Positions 1-7,730 are shown, counted from the stretch's first letter. The stretch is 64,000 bases of DNA from Microbacterium sp. 4R-513 (GCF_011046485.1 NZ_CP049256.1:3162001-3226000), one strand, 5' to 3'. Notes: generated from the sequence alone by a model not told the origin. Made by a program: numbers and translations.

Positions 1-777
1 GGCGGTCTGCTGGCGGGCTTCGTCGCCCTCGCGATCGGACGCCTCAACGCGCCGCGCTGGCTGCGCGGACTCATGCCGGTCGTGATCATCCCGCTGATCG
101 CGTCGATCGTGGCCTCCGGCCTTCTGATCCTCTTCCTCGGTCGCCCGATCGCGACCCTCATGGAGTGGCTCAACACGTGGCTCACCGACGTCGCCAACAC
201 GTCGGGCATCATCATCGTCGGCGTGATCCTCGGCCTCATGATGTGCTTCGACCTCGGTGGCCCCGTCAACAAGGTGGCCTACGCCTTCGCGGTCGCCGGC
301 CTCGCCGAGGCATCGGCGCAGAACTCCACGCCGTACCTCATCATGGCCGCGGTCATGGCCGCCGGCATGGTGCCTCCGCTGGCGATGGCGCTCGCCTCCA
401 CGGTGCTCGCACGCAACATGTTCACGCCCGTCGAGCGTGAGAACGGCGTGGCCGCGTGGCTCCTCGGGGCATCTTTCATCAGCGAAGGTGCGATCCCGTT
501 CGCCGCGGCCGACCCGCTCCGCGTCATCCCGGCCTCGATGGTCGGCGGTGCCGTGACCGGCGGGCTCAGCATGGCCTTCGGCGTGCAGTCGCTCGCGCCC
601 CACGGCGGGATCTTCGTCTTCTTCGCGATCAACCCCTTCTGGGCTTTCGCGGTGTCGATCATCGCCGGTACGGTCGTGACAGCGTTCCTCGTGGTCGCGT
701 TCAAGAGGTTCATCGCACCGAAGGAGCTCGAGGCGGCCGAAGCGAGCAGCCTGACGGCGACGGCCGTCCCCGCCTGA
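1..777 (+). CDS. PTS fructose transporter subunit IIC, 3' part (5' end outside window)
   Basis: The reading frame is open from the first base and ends at the stop at 775-777, giving the last 258 residues of a membrane permease. It is almost wholly hydrophobic, with about six helices, and contains GGPVNKVAYAF and AADPLRVIPASMVGG, which are characteristic of the EIIC domain of the fructose/mannitol-type phosphotransferase permease FruA. It moves sugar across the membrane while EIIB phosphorylates it. The EIIA and EIIB domains would lie upstream, outside the window. HPr follows 34 bp downstream, so the two are probably one operon. An ATG at 73 lies inside the domain and is not the true start. 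Confidence 0.9.
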   Translation, partial: GGLLAGFVALAIGRLNAPRWLRGLMPVVIIPLIASIVASGLLILFLGRPIATLMEWLNTWLTDVANTSGIIIVGVILGLMMCFDLGGPVNKVAYAFAVAGLAEASAQNSTPYLIMAAVMAAGMVPPLAMALASTVLARNMFTPVERENGVAAWLLGASFISEGAIPFAAADPLRVIPASMVGGAVTGGLSMAFGVQSLAPHGGIFVFFAINPFWAFAVSIIAGTVVTAFLVVAFKRFIAPKELEAAEASSLTATAVPA

Positions 778-811
778 CCAACCTCGCCGGACACAGAGAA
801 CAGGAGCAGTA

Positions 812-1081
812 ATGGCAGAACGCCAAGCCACCATCGCGAGCAGCTCGGGCCTTCACGCCCGCCCCGCCAAGCTCTTCGTGCAGGCCGTCCAGCAGAAGCC
901 GGTCCCCGTCACGATCGCCGTCGAGGGCGGCCCCGACCTCAACGCGGGCAGCATTCTGTCGCTCATGGGCCTCGGCGCCTCGAAGGGCACGGTCGTGACC
1001 CTCAAGGCCGAAGGCGACGGCGCAGACCAGGCGCTCGACGAGCTCGTCGAGCTGCTCGAGACCGATCTCGACGCCGAGTAG
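812..1081 (+). CDS. ptsH: Phosphocarrier protein HPr
   Basis: This 89-residue cytoplasmic protein relays phosphate from Enzyme I to the EIIA domains of PTS permeases. The active-site histidine is His15 in GLHARP. The regulatory-serine region is NAGSILSLMG, with Ser47 at the position equivalent to Ser46 of Bacillus HPr. Length and motif order are those of a complete HPr. An AGGAG Shine-Dalgarno sequence precedes the ATG by about 6 bases. It is co-directional with the fructose EIIC gene 34 bp upstream, suggesting a fructose-type PTS operon, and is closed by a strong hairpin at 1091-1129. Whether a Ser kinase exists cannot be seen here. Confidence 0.96.
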   Translation: MAERQATIASSSGLHARPAKLFVQAVQQKPVPVTIAVEGGPDLNAGSILSLMGLGASKGTVVTLKAEGDGADQALDELVELLETDLDAE

Positions 1082-1090
1082 ACAACTAAC

Positions 1091-1129
1091 GACGGATGCC
1101 GCGGGCCGATGAGGCTCGCGGCATCCGTC
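1091..1129. terminator. Hairpin terminator between convergent ptsH and hydrolase gene
   Basis: A perfect 13-bp inverted repeat (1091-1103 with 1117-1129), extended by four further pairs, closes on a GATGA loop and is followed on the plus strand by TCTTT. It lies between two convergent genes, so it can serve both. The arms are two head-to-head copies of the GGATGCC word that is frequent throughout the window. Confidence 0.8.
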
Positions 1130-1139
1130 GTCTTTCCTG

Positions 1140-1778
1140 TCAGATGTCGGCCGACTCGTTCGGCTCGAGCGCCAGGAACTGGCCGCCGTCCTGCTCGACG
1201 GCCCACTGGAGTCGGGCGCGGGCCATGTCGCGGCCGATGACAGACAGCGTCATGTCGTGCGTGCCGAAGGCCTGCCGCGGCTTGACGGCGAGCACGAAGT
1301 CCATCGCCTCGCCGATCTTGAGCCAGGGCGCGCCGATGGGCGCAGCGAGGAGCTTGACGTCGGCGCCCTTCGGCACGGCGTATGAGTCGCCCGGGTAGTA
1401 GAAGGCGCCGTTGACGAGGACCCCCACATTCTGGATGACGGGGATCGACTCGTGGATGACCGCGTGAGTCCCGCCGAAGAACTCGAGCGTGAAGTCATCG
1501 AGGGTCACCGTGTCGCCTGGCGCGACGACCGTGATGTCGTAGCCGCCGGCGGCCTTCGCGACGCCCTCGGGCCCGTAGATGGGGATGCCGGGTGCGTACT
1601 TCAGGATCTGGTCGAGGTGATCGGCCGTCCAGTGGTCGGGGTGCTCGTGCGTGATCACGACGGCCACGACGGTGTTGAGGTCGCTGAGGGGGAGGGTGAA
1701 CGATCCGGGGTCGATGATGAGCTTGCTTCCCTCGTTCTCGATCGTGAGGGCGGCGTGCTCGAACTTGGTGACTCGCAT
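1140..1778 (-). CDS. MBL-fold metal-dependent hydrolase (UlaG-like)
   Basis: The 212-residue protein has the metallo-beta-lactamase fold signature. THEHPDH at residues 43-49 gives the HxHxDH metal ligands, and a C-terminal GTHDM segment supplies a further histidine. The fold starts immediately (MRVTKFEHAAL), so I take the ATG at 1778. An upstream in-frame start at 1814 would only add an arginine-rich tail. Family members are Zn or Mn hydrolases of the UlaG/RomA group, and the substrate cannot be told from sequence. It is monocistronic, convergent with ptsH, and its upstream neighbour on the other strand is tRNA-Glu. Confidence 0.85.
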   Translation of the reverse strand: MRVTKFEHAALTIENEGSKLIIDPGSFTLPLSDLNTVVAVVITHEHPDHWTADHLDQILKYAPGIPIYGPEGVAKAAGGYDITVVAPGDTVTLDDFTLEFFGGTHAVIHESIPVIQNVGVLVNGAFYYPGDSYAVPKGADVKLLAAPIGAPWLKIGEAMDFVLAVKPRQAFGTHDMTLSVIGRDMARARLQWAVEQDGGQFLALEPNESADI

Positions 1779-1839
1779 GCCTCGAGTCAACCCGCGCGGG
1801 AGACCCCGCGACAAGGGGATTGCGCAGTCCCGCCTCGAT

Positions 1840-1869
1840 TTGGTGGGGCTCTGGGGGCCATGGCATACT
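1840..1869 (+). promoter_or_regulatory. Putative sigma-70 promoter of tRNA-Glu
   Basis: TTGGTG at 1840-1845 and CATACT at 1864-1869 are 18 bp apart. They place a transcription start about 10 bp before the mature tRNA 5' end at 1886. Confidence 0.45.
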
Positions 1870-1885
1870 TGAACGGTTGCCTGAC

Positions 1886-1961
1886 GGCCCCATCGTATAG
1901 CGGCCTAGTACGCCGCCCTCTCACGGCGGTAACGCGGGTTCGAATCCCGCTGGGGTCACCA
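1886..1961 (+). tRNA. tRNA-Glu (anticodon CTC)
   Basis: The sequence folds as a complete cloverleaf. The acceptor arm 1886-1892 pairs with 1951-1957 with one G-U pair. The anticodon stem CCGCC/GGCGG encloses the loop CTCTCAC with anticodon CTC, which reads GAG. The T arm is GCGGG-TTCGAAT-CCCGC. The discriminator base is A1958 and the CCA end (1959-1961) is encoded. A terminator follows 7 bp later. There is no sign of an integrated element using this tRNA as an attachment site. Confidence 0.96.
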
Positions 1962-1968
1962 ACACCGA

Positions 1969-1999
1969 GAAAGCCGGTCCTTCTGGACCGGCTTTCTTC
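1969..1999 (+). terminator. Intrinsic terminator of tRNA-Glu
   Basis: A perfect 12-bp stem (1969-1980 with 1985-1996) with a TTCT loop is followed by a short TTCG tail. It sits directly behind the tRNA CCA end. Confidence 0.85.
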
Positions 2000-2159
2000 G
2001 TTCCGGCTACTGCCGGCTCTTCCCTCGCCGGTGCGCCCGGCTAGCAAACGCTTCCCCCGGGGTCAACCCACTCGGCCGATCAGCGACTTCTCACCACGAT
2101 GGGAGAACGGGTTCGATGATGGGCGGCGTGCGCCCCGGGGTGTGAGGTCGAGTGATGCG

Positions 2160-2441
2160 ATGAAAGACCTGCTCATCAGCGGGAGCCGATTCCTCACGAC
2201 GGACGATGTGGCCGATGCCGTGCTCCATTACGCCCAGGTCCTGGCCCAATACGGGCGCGCCGACGTCGTCCGCTTCCCGGCTCTCGTCGACGGGGTCGCA
2301 GCGAATTCGTGGCTCACTCTCGGATCAGGTGCGGCGATCGCCGCTGTAGAGGTGCTCGACTCGCCGATCGAGAGACTCGCCGGTGCGCACGAGGCATCCG
2401 CCGAGATCCAACGGCGCAGCGCCAGCCTCGAAGGCATGTGA
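2160..2441 (+). CDS. Small hypothetical protein, 93 residues
   Basis: I do not recognise a named family. The frame from ATG 2160 gives a soluble, mostly helical acidic protein (MKDLLISGSRFLTTDDVADA at the start, SASLEGM at the end). There is no signal peptide, membrane helix or cysteine pair. Third-position GC is high throughout, as in neighbouring real genes, and the start has a GGTCGAG purine stretch a few bases upstream. The frame is open much further 5', but that region is the tRNA and its terminator. It is convergent with the DUF4349 gene, 13 bp away. A role in adaptation is possible but nothing supports a specific function. Confidence 0.6.
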   Translation: MKDLLISGSRFLTTDDVADAVLHYAQVLAQYGRADVVRFPALVDGVAANSWLTLGSGAAIAAVEVLDSPIERLAGAHEASAEIQRRSASLEGM

Positions 2442-2454
2442 CCCGCGGAACCGT

Positions 2455-3612
2455 TCAGCCGCGCGGGGGCGAAGCCTCCTCAGCGGGCTCCTGCGCTGCG
2501 CGGGCTCGAGAGCGCCGGTCGGCTCGTCGCCGCCGCACGATCCGGACGACCGCCCACACGAGAAGAGCGACGACCGCCGCGAGGACGAGCCACGGGATGA
2601 GGAAGCCCAGCGCGATCACGATGCCGTTGAGCGTCGCGACGAGCCCGTTCCAGCCCGCGATCAGACCGTCCGTGAAGCCTGCCGGATCGGCCTCGACCGG
2701 CTCGGCGACGGGGGAGAGCGTCACGGTGAGCGTCGACATCGCGACCTGACCGTCGAGGGACTTCAGCTGCTGCTGGTACGACTCCAGAGTGGCCTGGCGT
2801 TCCGAGAGCGCCGTCTCGGCCGCGATGAGATCGGAGAGGTCGCCCGCCTGCGCCATGAGCGCGGTGAGGCGGTCGACCGACGCCTGGGTGGCGTCGATGC
2901 GCGCCTGCAGGTCGATGGTCTGCTCGGTCACATCCTGCCGGTTGATCGAGGATGCCGTGACCTCGCCGAGCTGCGAGAGGTCGTCCATCGTCGCGGTGAG
3001 GCGATCGGCGGGGACCCGCACCGTGATCCACGCGCCGTCGGTGGTCGGATAGGGGTAGGGGTACGTCGTGCCGTCGACCACGCCAGGGTCGACGGGGGTC
3101 ACCTGCCCGTTCTGGCCGATGCTCATCGATTCGACGTACCCGCCGGCGGCTTCCGCCGCGGCGCCGATCCTCGCGGTCGCCTCCGGCACGTCGTCCACGA
3201 CGACGGTGGCCGATGCCGTGGTGATGATGTCGCGTCCCGCGGCGGGGTCGGCGAGCGGGGAGGTGGACTCGAGCGCGCCCGAGTCGCGGGTGCCGTCGGC
3301 TACCTGTGAATCGGACCCCGCACCCTGCACCGCCTCCGGTGCGACGGGTGCGGACCCGGCCTCGTCGGAGACCGAGGAACCGCCCGACGGCGACACGATC
3401 GGCACGATCATGGGCGCCGCGATGGCCGCCACGACCACGACAGCGGCGGCGGCCGCGCCGCCGATCCACCAGCGGCCGCGTCGCGCTCGGCGCGCCCCGC
3501 GGTCCCGTCCGATCTCGGCGAACAGCGCCTCCTCGATCTCGGCGATGCGTGCGTCGGGCAGTTCGGGAAGGGGGTCCTCCCGGACGGATGCCAGGTCGCC
3601 TGACGTGTTCAT
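2455..3612 (-). CDS. DUF4349 membrane protein, possible anti-sigma factor
   Basis: The 385-residue protein has a short charged N-terminus with a helical segment (residues 20-45) and a first membrane helix at about 50-72. An extracytoplasmic region follows containing the DUF4349 domain (paired beta segments, then a predicted coiled coil rich in TALMAQAGDL- and LSERQATLESYQ-type heptads). A second membrane helix lies near 320-355, ending in an arginine-rich cytoplasmic tail. DUF4349 proteins are of unknown function. The start codon overlaps the stop of the ECF sigma factor gene by 4 bases (ATGA), so the two are translationally coupled. A small cytoplasmic N-terminus before a membrane helix in that position is the usual anatomy of an anti-sigma factor (inference). 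Confidence 0.82.
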   Translation of the reverse strand: MNTSGDLASVREDPLPELPDARIAEIEEALFAEIGRDRGARRARRGRWWIGGAAAAAVVVVAAIAAPMIVPIVSPSGGSSVSDEAGSAPVAPEAVQGAGSDSQVADGTRDSGALESTSPLADPAAGRDIITTASATVVVDDVPEATARIGAAAEAAGGYVESMSIGQNGQVTPVDPGVVDGTTYPYPYPTTDGAWITVRVPADRLTATMDDLSQLGEVTASSINRQDVTEQTIDLQARIDATQASVDRLTALMAQAGDLSDLIAAETALSERQATLESYQQQLKSLDGQVAMSTLTVTLSPVAEPVEADPAGFTDGLIAGWNGLVATLNGIVIALGFLIPWLVLAAVVALLVWAVVRIVRRRRADRRSRARAAQEPAEEASPPRG

Positions 3613-4163
3613 GAGCTCTCCTCGACGGTGGTCCGCAGTCGCGTGCGGATGCGGGAGAGACGATTGCGGACGACCCCGTGCCCGACGCCGAGCTCATCGG
3701 CAGCCGCCTGGTAGGCATACCCCTCGGCGGCGCAGAGCCGGAAGATGGCCTGATCGAGCGGGCTCAGCCCCTCGACCTCCTGGAGGATGCGGTCGGCGAG
3801 GTCGGCGTCGATGACCTGCTTCTCGACGTCGACGGTCGACGGCAGCGTCTCATCGGCAGCGCCCGCCGTCCGCTCGCGGTCGCGCCGCTGGCGCCGGATC
3901 CGATTGGCCGCCTGCAGCCTGCAGATCGTCGCGAGCCAGGGGAGGAGCGAGTCCCCGGCGAGTTCGAAGCCGCGCAGCTTGCGCCACGCGGCGAGGAACG
4001 TCTCCTGCGTCACGTCCTCCGCATCGGCGGCATTCCCAACGAGCCCGTGGGCGATCCAGTAGACGGGCCGCACATACGCGCGGTACAGGGAGCGGAACGC
4101 ATGCTCACTGCCGTCCGCTGCCGCCCTGGCGAGGTCGGCGTCCGTCCCATCCATCTCGGTCAT
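3609..4163 (-). CDS. ECF-type RNA polymerase sigma factor
   Basis: This 184-residue sigma factor has only regions 2 and 4. Region 2 contains the core-binding and -10 recognition segment (AEDVTQETFLAAWRKL, residues about 48-63). Region 4 is a helix-turn-helix (YAYQAAADELGVGHGVVRNR) near residues 146-170 that would read the -35 element. Length is normal for the extracytoplasmic-function class. It is the first gene of a two-gene operon with the DUF4349 membrane protein, with an ATGA overlap. By the general rule for this class, the partner is expected to hold the sigma factor inactive until an envelope signal arrives. The target promoters are unknown. Confidence 0.9.
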   Translation of the reverse strand: MTEMDGTDADLARAAADGSEHAFRSLYRAYVRPVYWIAHGLVGNAADAEDVTQETFLAAWRKLRGFELAGDSLLPWLATICRLQAANRIRRQRRDRERTAGAADETLPSTVDVEKQVIDADLADRILQEVEGLSPLDQAIFRLCAAEGYAYQAAADELGVGHGVVRNRLSRIRTRLRTTVEESS

Positions 4164-4305
4164 GCCCGTCCGTCCGGTGAGGTCAGCGCCTCATTGTCTC
4201 TCACCTGGAATGTGTCGGCGGGAGGCTCTTCGTCTCACGCGGATGCGCGGCATCCGTCACCCCCTCGAAACGAGCCGGTCGCCCCCGGCCTGTATCCTGT
4301 TGGAG

Positions 4306-4424
4306 CGAGAGGGAGTATCCCACCTCGCGCGTCCGTCATCACGGGCTCCCGCTGCGGAGCCCCGGGCGCGCGCCGCTGAGCGGGGGAGAGACTTTCGGCC
4401 CTTTAGCCACCCCCTCCCGAAAGG
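4306..4424 (+). ncRNA. yybP-ykoY family (Mn2+) riboswitch upstream of terC
   Basis: The leader carries the two conserved loops of the manganese riboswitch: GGGAGTA at 4311-4317 and GAGAC at 4388-4392. Between them lie a CGTCCGTCATCACGGG segment and two GC hairpins. Helix P1 can form between CGAGAG (4306-4311) and CTTTCG (4392-4397). The same 3' strand can instead pair with CCGAAAG (4417-4423), which contains the Shine-Dalgarno sequence of terC. Mn2+ binding that stabilises P1 would therefore free the ribosome site. The aptamer family is established knowledge, while the switch logic is inference from these complementarities. Confidence 0.8.
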
Positions 4425-4429
4425 CCCGC

Positions 4430-5506
4430 ATGACCTTCGAGATCCCCGTCTGGTTCGAAGTCGGCGCCCTGATCGTGCTGACGCTGATCCTCATCGCCGA
4501 CCTGCTGATCATCTTCAAGCGCCCCCACATCCCGTCGATCAAAGAGGCGACGCTGTGGGTCGTCTTCTACGTCGGCCTCGCGCTGGTCTTCGCGGTCGTC
4601 CTGTTCTGGGTGACGGGGAGCACCGACGCGATGGGGCAGTTCATCGCCGGCTGGCTCACCGAATACAGCCTGTCGGTCGACAACCTCTTCGTCTTCGTCC
4701 TGATCATGGCGCAGTTCGCGGTGCCCCGCCGTTACCAGCAGGAGGTGCTGATGGTGGGCATCATCATCGCGCTCATCCTGCGGGCGATCTTCATCATGCT
4801 CGGGGCGGCGCTCATCGAGAGCTTCAGCTGGATCTTCTACCTGTTCGGCGCCTTCCTCGTCTTCACGGCGTGGCGGCAGGCCTTCCCCGGCAAGCACGAG
4901 GACGACGCGCAGGCCGAGGCAGGGATCGTCCGTTTCACCCGGCGTTTCATCGACGTCAGCGACAGCTACGACGGCTCGAAGATCCGCACGGTCGTGAACG
5001 GCAAGAAGATCTTCACGCCGATGATCCTGGTGTTCCTCGCCATCGGGTTCACCGACCTCATCTTCGCGATCGACTCCATCCCGGCGATCTTCGGGATCAC
5101 GCAGAGCCCTTTCATCGTGTTCACGGCGAACCTCTTCGCCCTTATGGGCCTGCGCCAGCTCTACTTCCTGCTCGGCGGTCTGCTGGATCGCCTCAAGTAC
5201 CTGCACTACGGCATCGCGTTCATCCTGGCCTTCATCGGTCTCAAGCTGTTCTTCCACGCGCTGCACGTCAACGAGCTGCCGTTCATCAACAACGGCGAGC
5301 CGGTCGACTGGGCGCCCGAGATCGGCACGTGGATGTCGCTCGTCGTCATCATCGCCGCCATGGCCGTCGCCACGATCGCCAGCCTCGTCTCGTCGCGTCG
5401 CGAGAAGAAGGCGATGGGGGCGGATGCCGCGGCTGCAGCCGTGGCGGACGAGAAGGGCACCCCGCCGACGGTGGATCAGCCGGCCGCGGGCGACGACCAC
5501 CGCTGA
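4430..5506 (+). CDS. TerC/Alx family integral membrane protein, probable Mn2+ exporter
   Basis: This 358-residue polytopic membrane protein has about eight hydrophobic helices. It shows the acidic motifs typical of TerC, LSVDNLFVF near residue 82 and FAIDSIPAIFGIT near residue 214, which probably form the metal site. TerC/MeeF proteins export manganese, and the riboswitch in front of this gene is the one that senses Mn2+, which agrees with that role. The C-terminal 35 residues are a charged alanine-rich cytoplasmic tail. The Shine-Dalgarno GAAAGG ends 5 bases before the ATG and is part of the proposed switching helix. It is monocistronic; the next gene is leuC with its own promoter. Confidence 0.92.
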   Translation: MTFEIPVWFEVGALIVLTLILIADLLIIFKRPHIPSIKEATLWVVFYVGLALVFAVVLFWVTGSTDAMGQFIAGWLTEYSLSVDNLFVFVLIMAQFAVPRRYQQEVLMVGIIIALILRAIFIMLGAALIESFSWIFYLFGAFLVFTAWRQAFPGKHEDDAQAEAGIVRFTRRFIDVSDSYDGSKIRTVVNGKKIFTPMILVFLAIGFTDLIFAIDSIPAIFGITQSPFIVFTANLFALMGLRQLYFLLGGLLDRLKYLHYGIAFILAFIGLKLFFHALHVNELPFINNGEPVDWAPEIGTWMSLVVIIAAMAVATIASLVSSRREKKAMGADAAAAAVADEKGTPPTVDQPAAGDDHR

Positions 5507-5541
5507 GCGGGCGAGCGCATCGAGCGCTCCGCACCCGGTGG

Positions 5542-5547
5542 TAGTCT
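5542..5547 (+). promoter_or_regulatory. -10 element for a leaderless leuC leader transcript
   Basis: TAGTCT ends 6 bases before the GTG at 5554. The transcript would begin at or within a base or two of that start codon, so the leader peptide is probably translated from a leaderless 5' end. No clear -35 hexamer is visible. Confidence 0.5.
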
Positions 5548-5553
5548 GACCGG

Positions 5554-5604
5554 GTGCGGATCGCTCGCCTTCTCCTTAGCGGCCGCGGCGAGATCTCGTT
5601 CTGA
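5554..5604 (+). CDS. leuC leader peptide, 16 residues with three consecutive Leu codons
   Basis: GTG 5554 to TGA 5602 encodes MRIARLLLSGRGEISF with Leu-Leu-Leu read by CTT-CTC-CTT at 5569-5577. CTT is a rare codon in this genome, which suits a ribosome-stalling site. There is no Shine-Dalgarno sequence, but the -10 hexamer is 6 bases upstream. The coding stretch overlaps the first two of the complementary segments described at 5564-5655. Its function would be regulatory: slow translation for lack of charged leucyl-tRNA changes the folding of the leuC ribosome site. Leucine leader peptides are known in Actinobacteria, but I cannot say whether this one has been described. Confidence 0.7.
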   Translation: MRIARLLLSGRGEISF

Positions 5605-5655
5605 GCCCCTCCTCGTCGCGGAGTCCGTTGCGGGCTTGATCCCCTTTCCGAGGAG
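5564..5655 (+). promoter_or_regulatory. Attenuator-like RNA region controlling the leuC ribosome site
   Basis: Three competing helices can be drawn. Helix 1:2 pairs CTCGCC 5564-5569 with GGCGAG 5587-5592. Helix 2:3 pairs CCGCGGCGAG 5583-5592 with CTCGTCGCGG 5612-5621 (10 bp, one G-U). Helix 3:4 pairs CTCCTCG 5609-5615 with CGAGGAG 5649-5655, which is the leuC Shine-Dalgarno sequence. A ribosome stalled on the Leu codons blocks segment 1, allows 2:3 and frees the ribosome site. A ribosome reaching the stop codon covers segment 2 and allows 3:4, closing it. No T-run follows 3:4, so control would be translational. Confidence 0.65.
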
Positions 5656-5667
5656 AACGACAGAGCA

Positions 5668-7132
5668 ATGAGCACCCCCGTTTCCGATGGCTTCCGCATC
5701 CCCGACCGCCCCCGCACCCTGGCCGAGAAGGTGTGGGACGACCACCTCGTGGTCAAAGGCGAGAACGGCGAACCCGACCTCATCTACATCGATCTGCACC
5801 TCGTTCACGAGGTCACCAGCCCGCAGGCGTTCGACGGCCTGCGCGCCGAGGGGCCGACCGGTCCGCCGCCTCGATCTGACGATCGCGACCGAGGACCACA
5901 ACACGCCGACGCTCGACATCGACAAGCCGATCGCCGACCTGACGAGCCGCACCCAGATCGAGACGCTGCGACGCAATGCCGAGGAGTTCGGCGTGCGGCT
6001 GCACTCGCTCGGCGACCGTGAGCAGGGGATCGTCCACGTCGTCGGTCCGCAGCTCGGCCTCACGATGCCGGGCATCACTGTCGTGTGCGGCGACTCCCAC
6101 ACGTCGACGCACGGCGCGTTCGGCGCGATGGCATTCGGCATCGGCACGAGCGAGGTCGAGCACGTCCTGGCGACGCAGACGCTTCCGCTCAAGCCGTTCA
6201 AGACGATGGCGATCACCGTCGAGGGCAAGCTCAAGCCCGGCGTCACGGCGAAGGACATCATCCTCGCCGTCATCGCCAAGATCGGCACGAACGGCGGCCA
6301 GGGCTATGTCCTGGAATACCGCGGCTCCGCCATCCGCTCTCTCTCGATGGAGGGACGGATGACGATCTGCAACATGTCGATCGAGGCGGGTGCGCGCGCC
6401 GGCATGGTCGCGCCCGATGAGACGACCTTCGCCTATCTCGAAGGCCGACCCCACGCCCCGAAGGGCGAGGACTGGGACGACGCCGTCGCGTACTGGCGGA
6501 CGCTGCCGAGCGACGAGGGCGCCGTCTACGACGCGGAGGTCTTCCTCGATGCGAACGAGCTCGAGCCCTTCGTCACCTGGGGCACGAACCCCGGCCAGGG
6601 CGTCTCGCTGAGCGACGTCGTGCCCTCGCCGGAGTCGTTCGCCGACCCGAATGAGCGCGCCGCCGCCGAGCGGGCGCTGGAGTACATGGACCTCGAGGCC
6701 GGCACGCCGCTCAAGCAGATCCCGGTCGACGCCGTCTTCATGGGGTCGTGCACCAACAGCCGCATCGAAGACCTCCGCGCCTTCGCCTCGATCATCCGAG
6801 GGCGCACGAAGGCGCCCAACGTCCGCGTCATGGTGGTGCCGGGCTCCGCGCGCGTGCGTCTGGAGGCGGAGGCCGAGGGTCTCGACAAGGTGTTCGAGGA
6901 GTTCGGCGCCGAATGGCGCTTCGCCGGCTGCTCGATGTGCCTCGGGATGAACCCGGATCAACTCGCACCGGGCGAGCGCTGCGCATCGACCTCCAACCGC
7001 AACTTCGAGGGACGCCAGGGCAAGGGCGGGCGCACGCACCTCGTATCGCCCCTCGTCGCCGCGGCCACCGCCGTGCGCGGCACCCTGTCCAGCCCGAGCG
7101 ACCTGCCCTCGCTCGTCGGAGCGGAGGCCTGA
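5668..7132 (+). CDS. leuC: 3-isopropylmalate dehydratase large subunit, frame broken by one extra G
   Basis: This is the [4Fe-4S] subunit of isopropylmalate isomerase, the second step of leucine synthesis. The N-terminus from ATG 5668 ([30 protein letters not shown]) is in one frame. The rest ([12 protein letters not shown], the cluster motif GSCTNSR, and [12 protein letters not shown]) is in the next. Removing one G from the run 5850-5853 gives [12 protein letters not shown] and a continuous 487-residue protein of normal length. As the rest is intact and leuD follows 1 bp later, I read this as a sequencing error, though a real mutation cannot be excluded. The start follows the SD AGGAG by about 12 bases. 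Confidence 0.93.
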
Positions 7133-7133
7133 C

Positions 7134-7730
7134 ATGGAGAAGTTCACGACGCACACCGGCATCGCGGCACCTCTCCGCCGCTCCGCGGTCGACACCGACC
7201 AGATCATCCCCGCCGTGTACCTCAAGCGGGTCACGAAGACGGGGTTCGACGACGCGCTGTTCGCCAGCTGGCGCCAAGACCCCGGCTTCGTGCTGAATCA
7301 GCCCGCCTACGCCTCGGCATCCATTCTCGTGGCCGGCCCCGACTTCGGAACGGGCTCCAGCCGCGAGCACGCGGTGTGGGCGCTGCGGGACTACGGCTTC
7401 AAGGTCGTCCTGAGCCCGCGCTTCGCCGACATCTTCCGCGGGAACGCGGGCAAGCAGGGGCTCGTCGCTGGCGTCATTGCCGAGGACGACCTCGAGTCCG
7501 TCTGGAATGCGATCGAGGCGGATCCCGGCCTCGAGATGACGGTCGACCTCGAGGCGCGGACGGCGACCATCGGCGGTCTCCAGGTGGCATTCGAGATCGA
7601 CGATTACACTAGGTGGCGCCTCCTCGAGGGTCTCGACGACATCGGACTCACTCTGCGGAACGAAGACAGGATCGCCCACTTCGAGGCTCGTCGCGAGGCG
7701 TGGCGCCCTCGCACGCTCCCCGTTCCGTAA
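7134..7730 (+). CDS. leuD: 3-isopropylmalate dehydratase small subunit
   Basis: The 198-residue protein is the swivel domain of isopropylmalate isomerase and completes the LeuCD enzyme. It begins [27 protein letters not shown] and carries the family signature [15 protein letters not shown] near residues 70-84. The arginine and histidine there contribute to substrate binding. Length equals that of stand-alone LeuD. It starts 1 bp after the leuC stop, so the two are one operon sharing the attenuator-like leader. The C-terminal [14 protein letters not shown] is typical of actinobacterial homologues. Confidence 0.96.
   Translation: MEKFTTHTGIAAPLRRSAVDTDQIIPAVYLKRVTKTGFDDALFASWRQDPGFVLNQPAYASASILVAGPDFGTGSSREHAVWALRDYGFKVVLSPRFADIFRGNAGKQGLVAGVIAEDDLESVWNAIEADPGLEMTVDLEARTATIGGLQVAFEIDDYTRWRLLEGLDDIGLTLRNEDRIAHFEARREAWRPRTLPVP

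Noticed and set aside
1886..2441. Integrated element at tRNA-Glu
   Set aside because: No second copy of the tRNA 3' end, no integrase and no phage gene is present nearby. The tRNA is followed at once by its own terminator.
4237..4260. Terminator hairpin GGATGC-GCG-GCATCC upstream of terC
   Set aside because: It stands between divergent genes rather than after a gene and has only a 3-base loop with short arms. I read it as a chance pair of the frequent GGATGC word.
5507..5667. T-box riboswitch or ordinary Rho-independent attenuator before leuC
   Set aside because: No T-box bulge sequence or specifier stem is recognisable, and there is no hairpin followed by a T-run. The leader-peptide model explains the pairings better.
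5668..7132. leuC as a genuine pseudogene
   Set aside because: Apart from one extra G, the whole frame is intact, leuD follows intact, and four other conserved genes show the same kind of single-base insertion.
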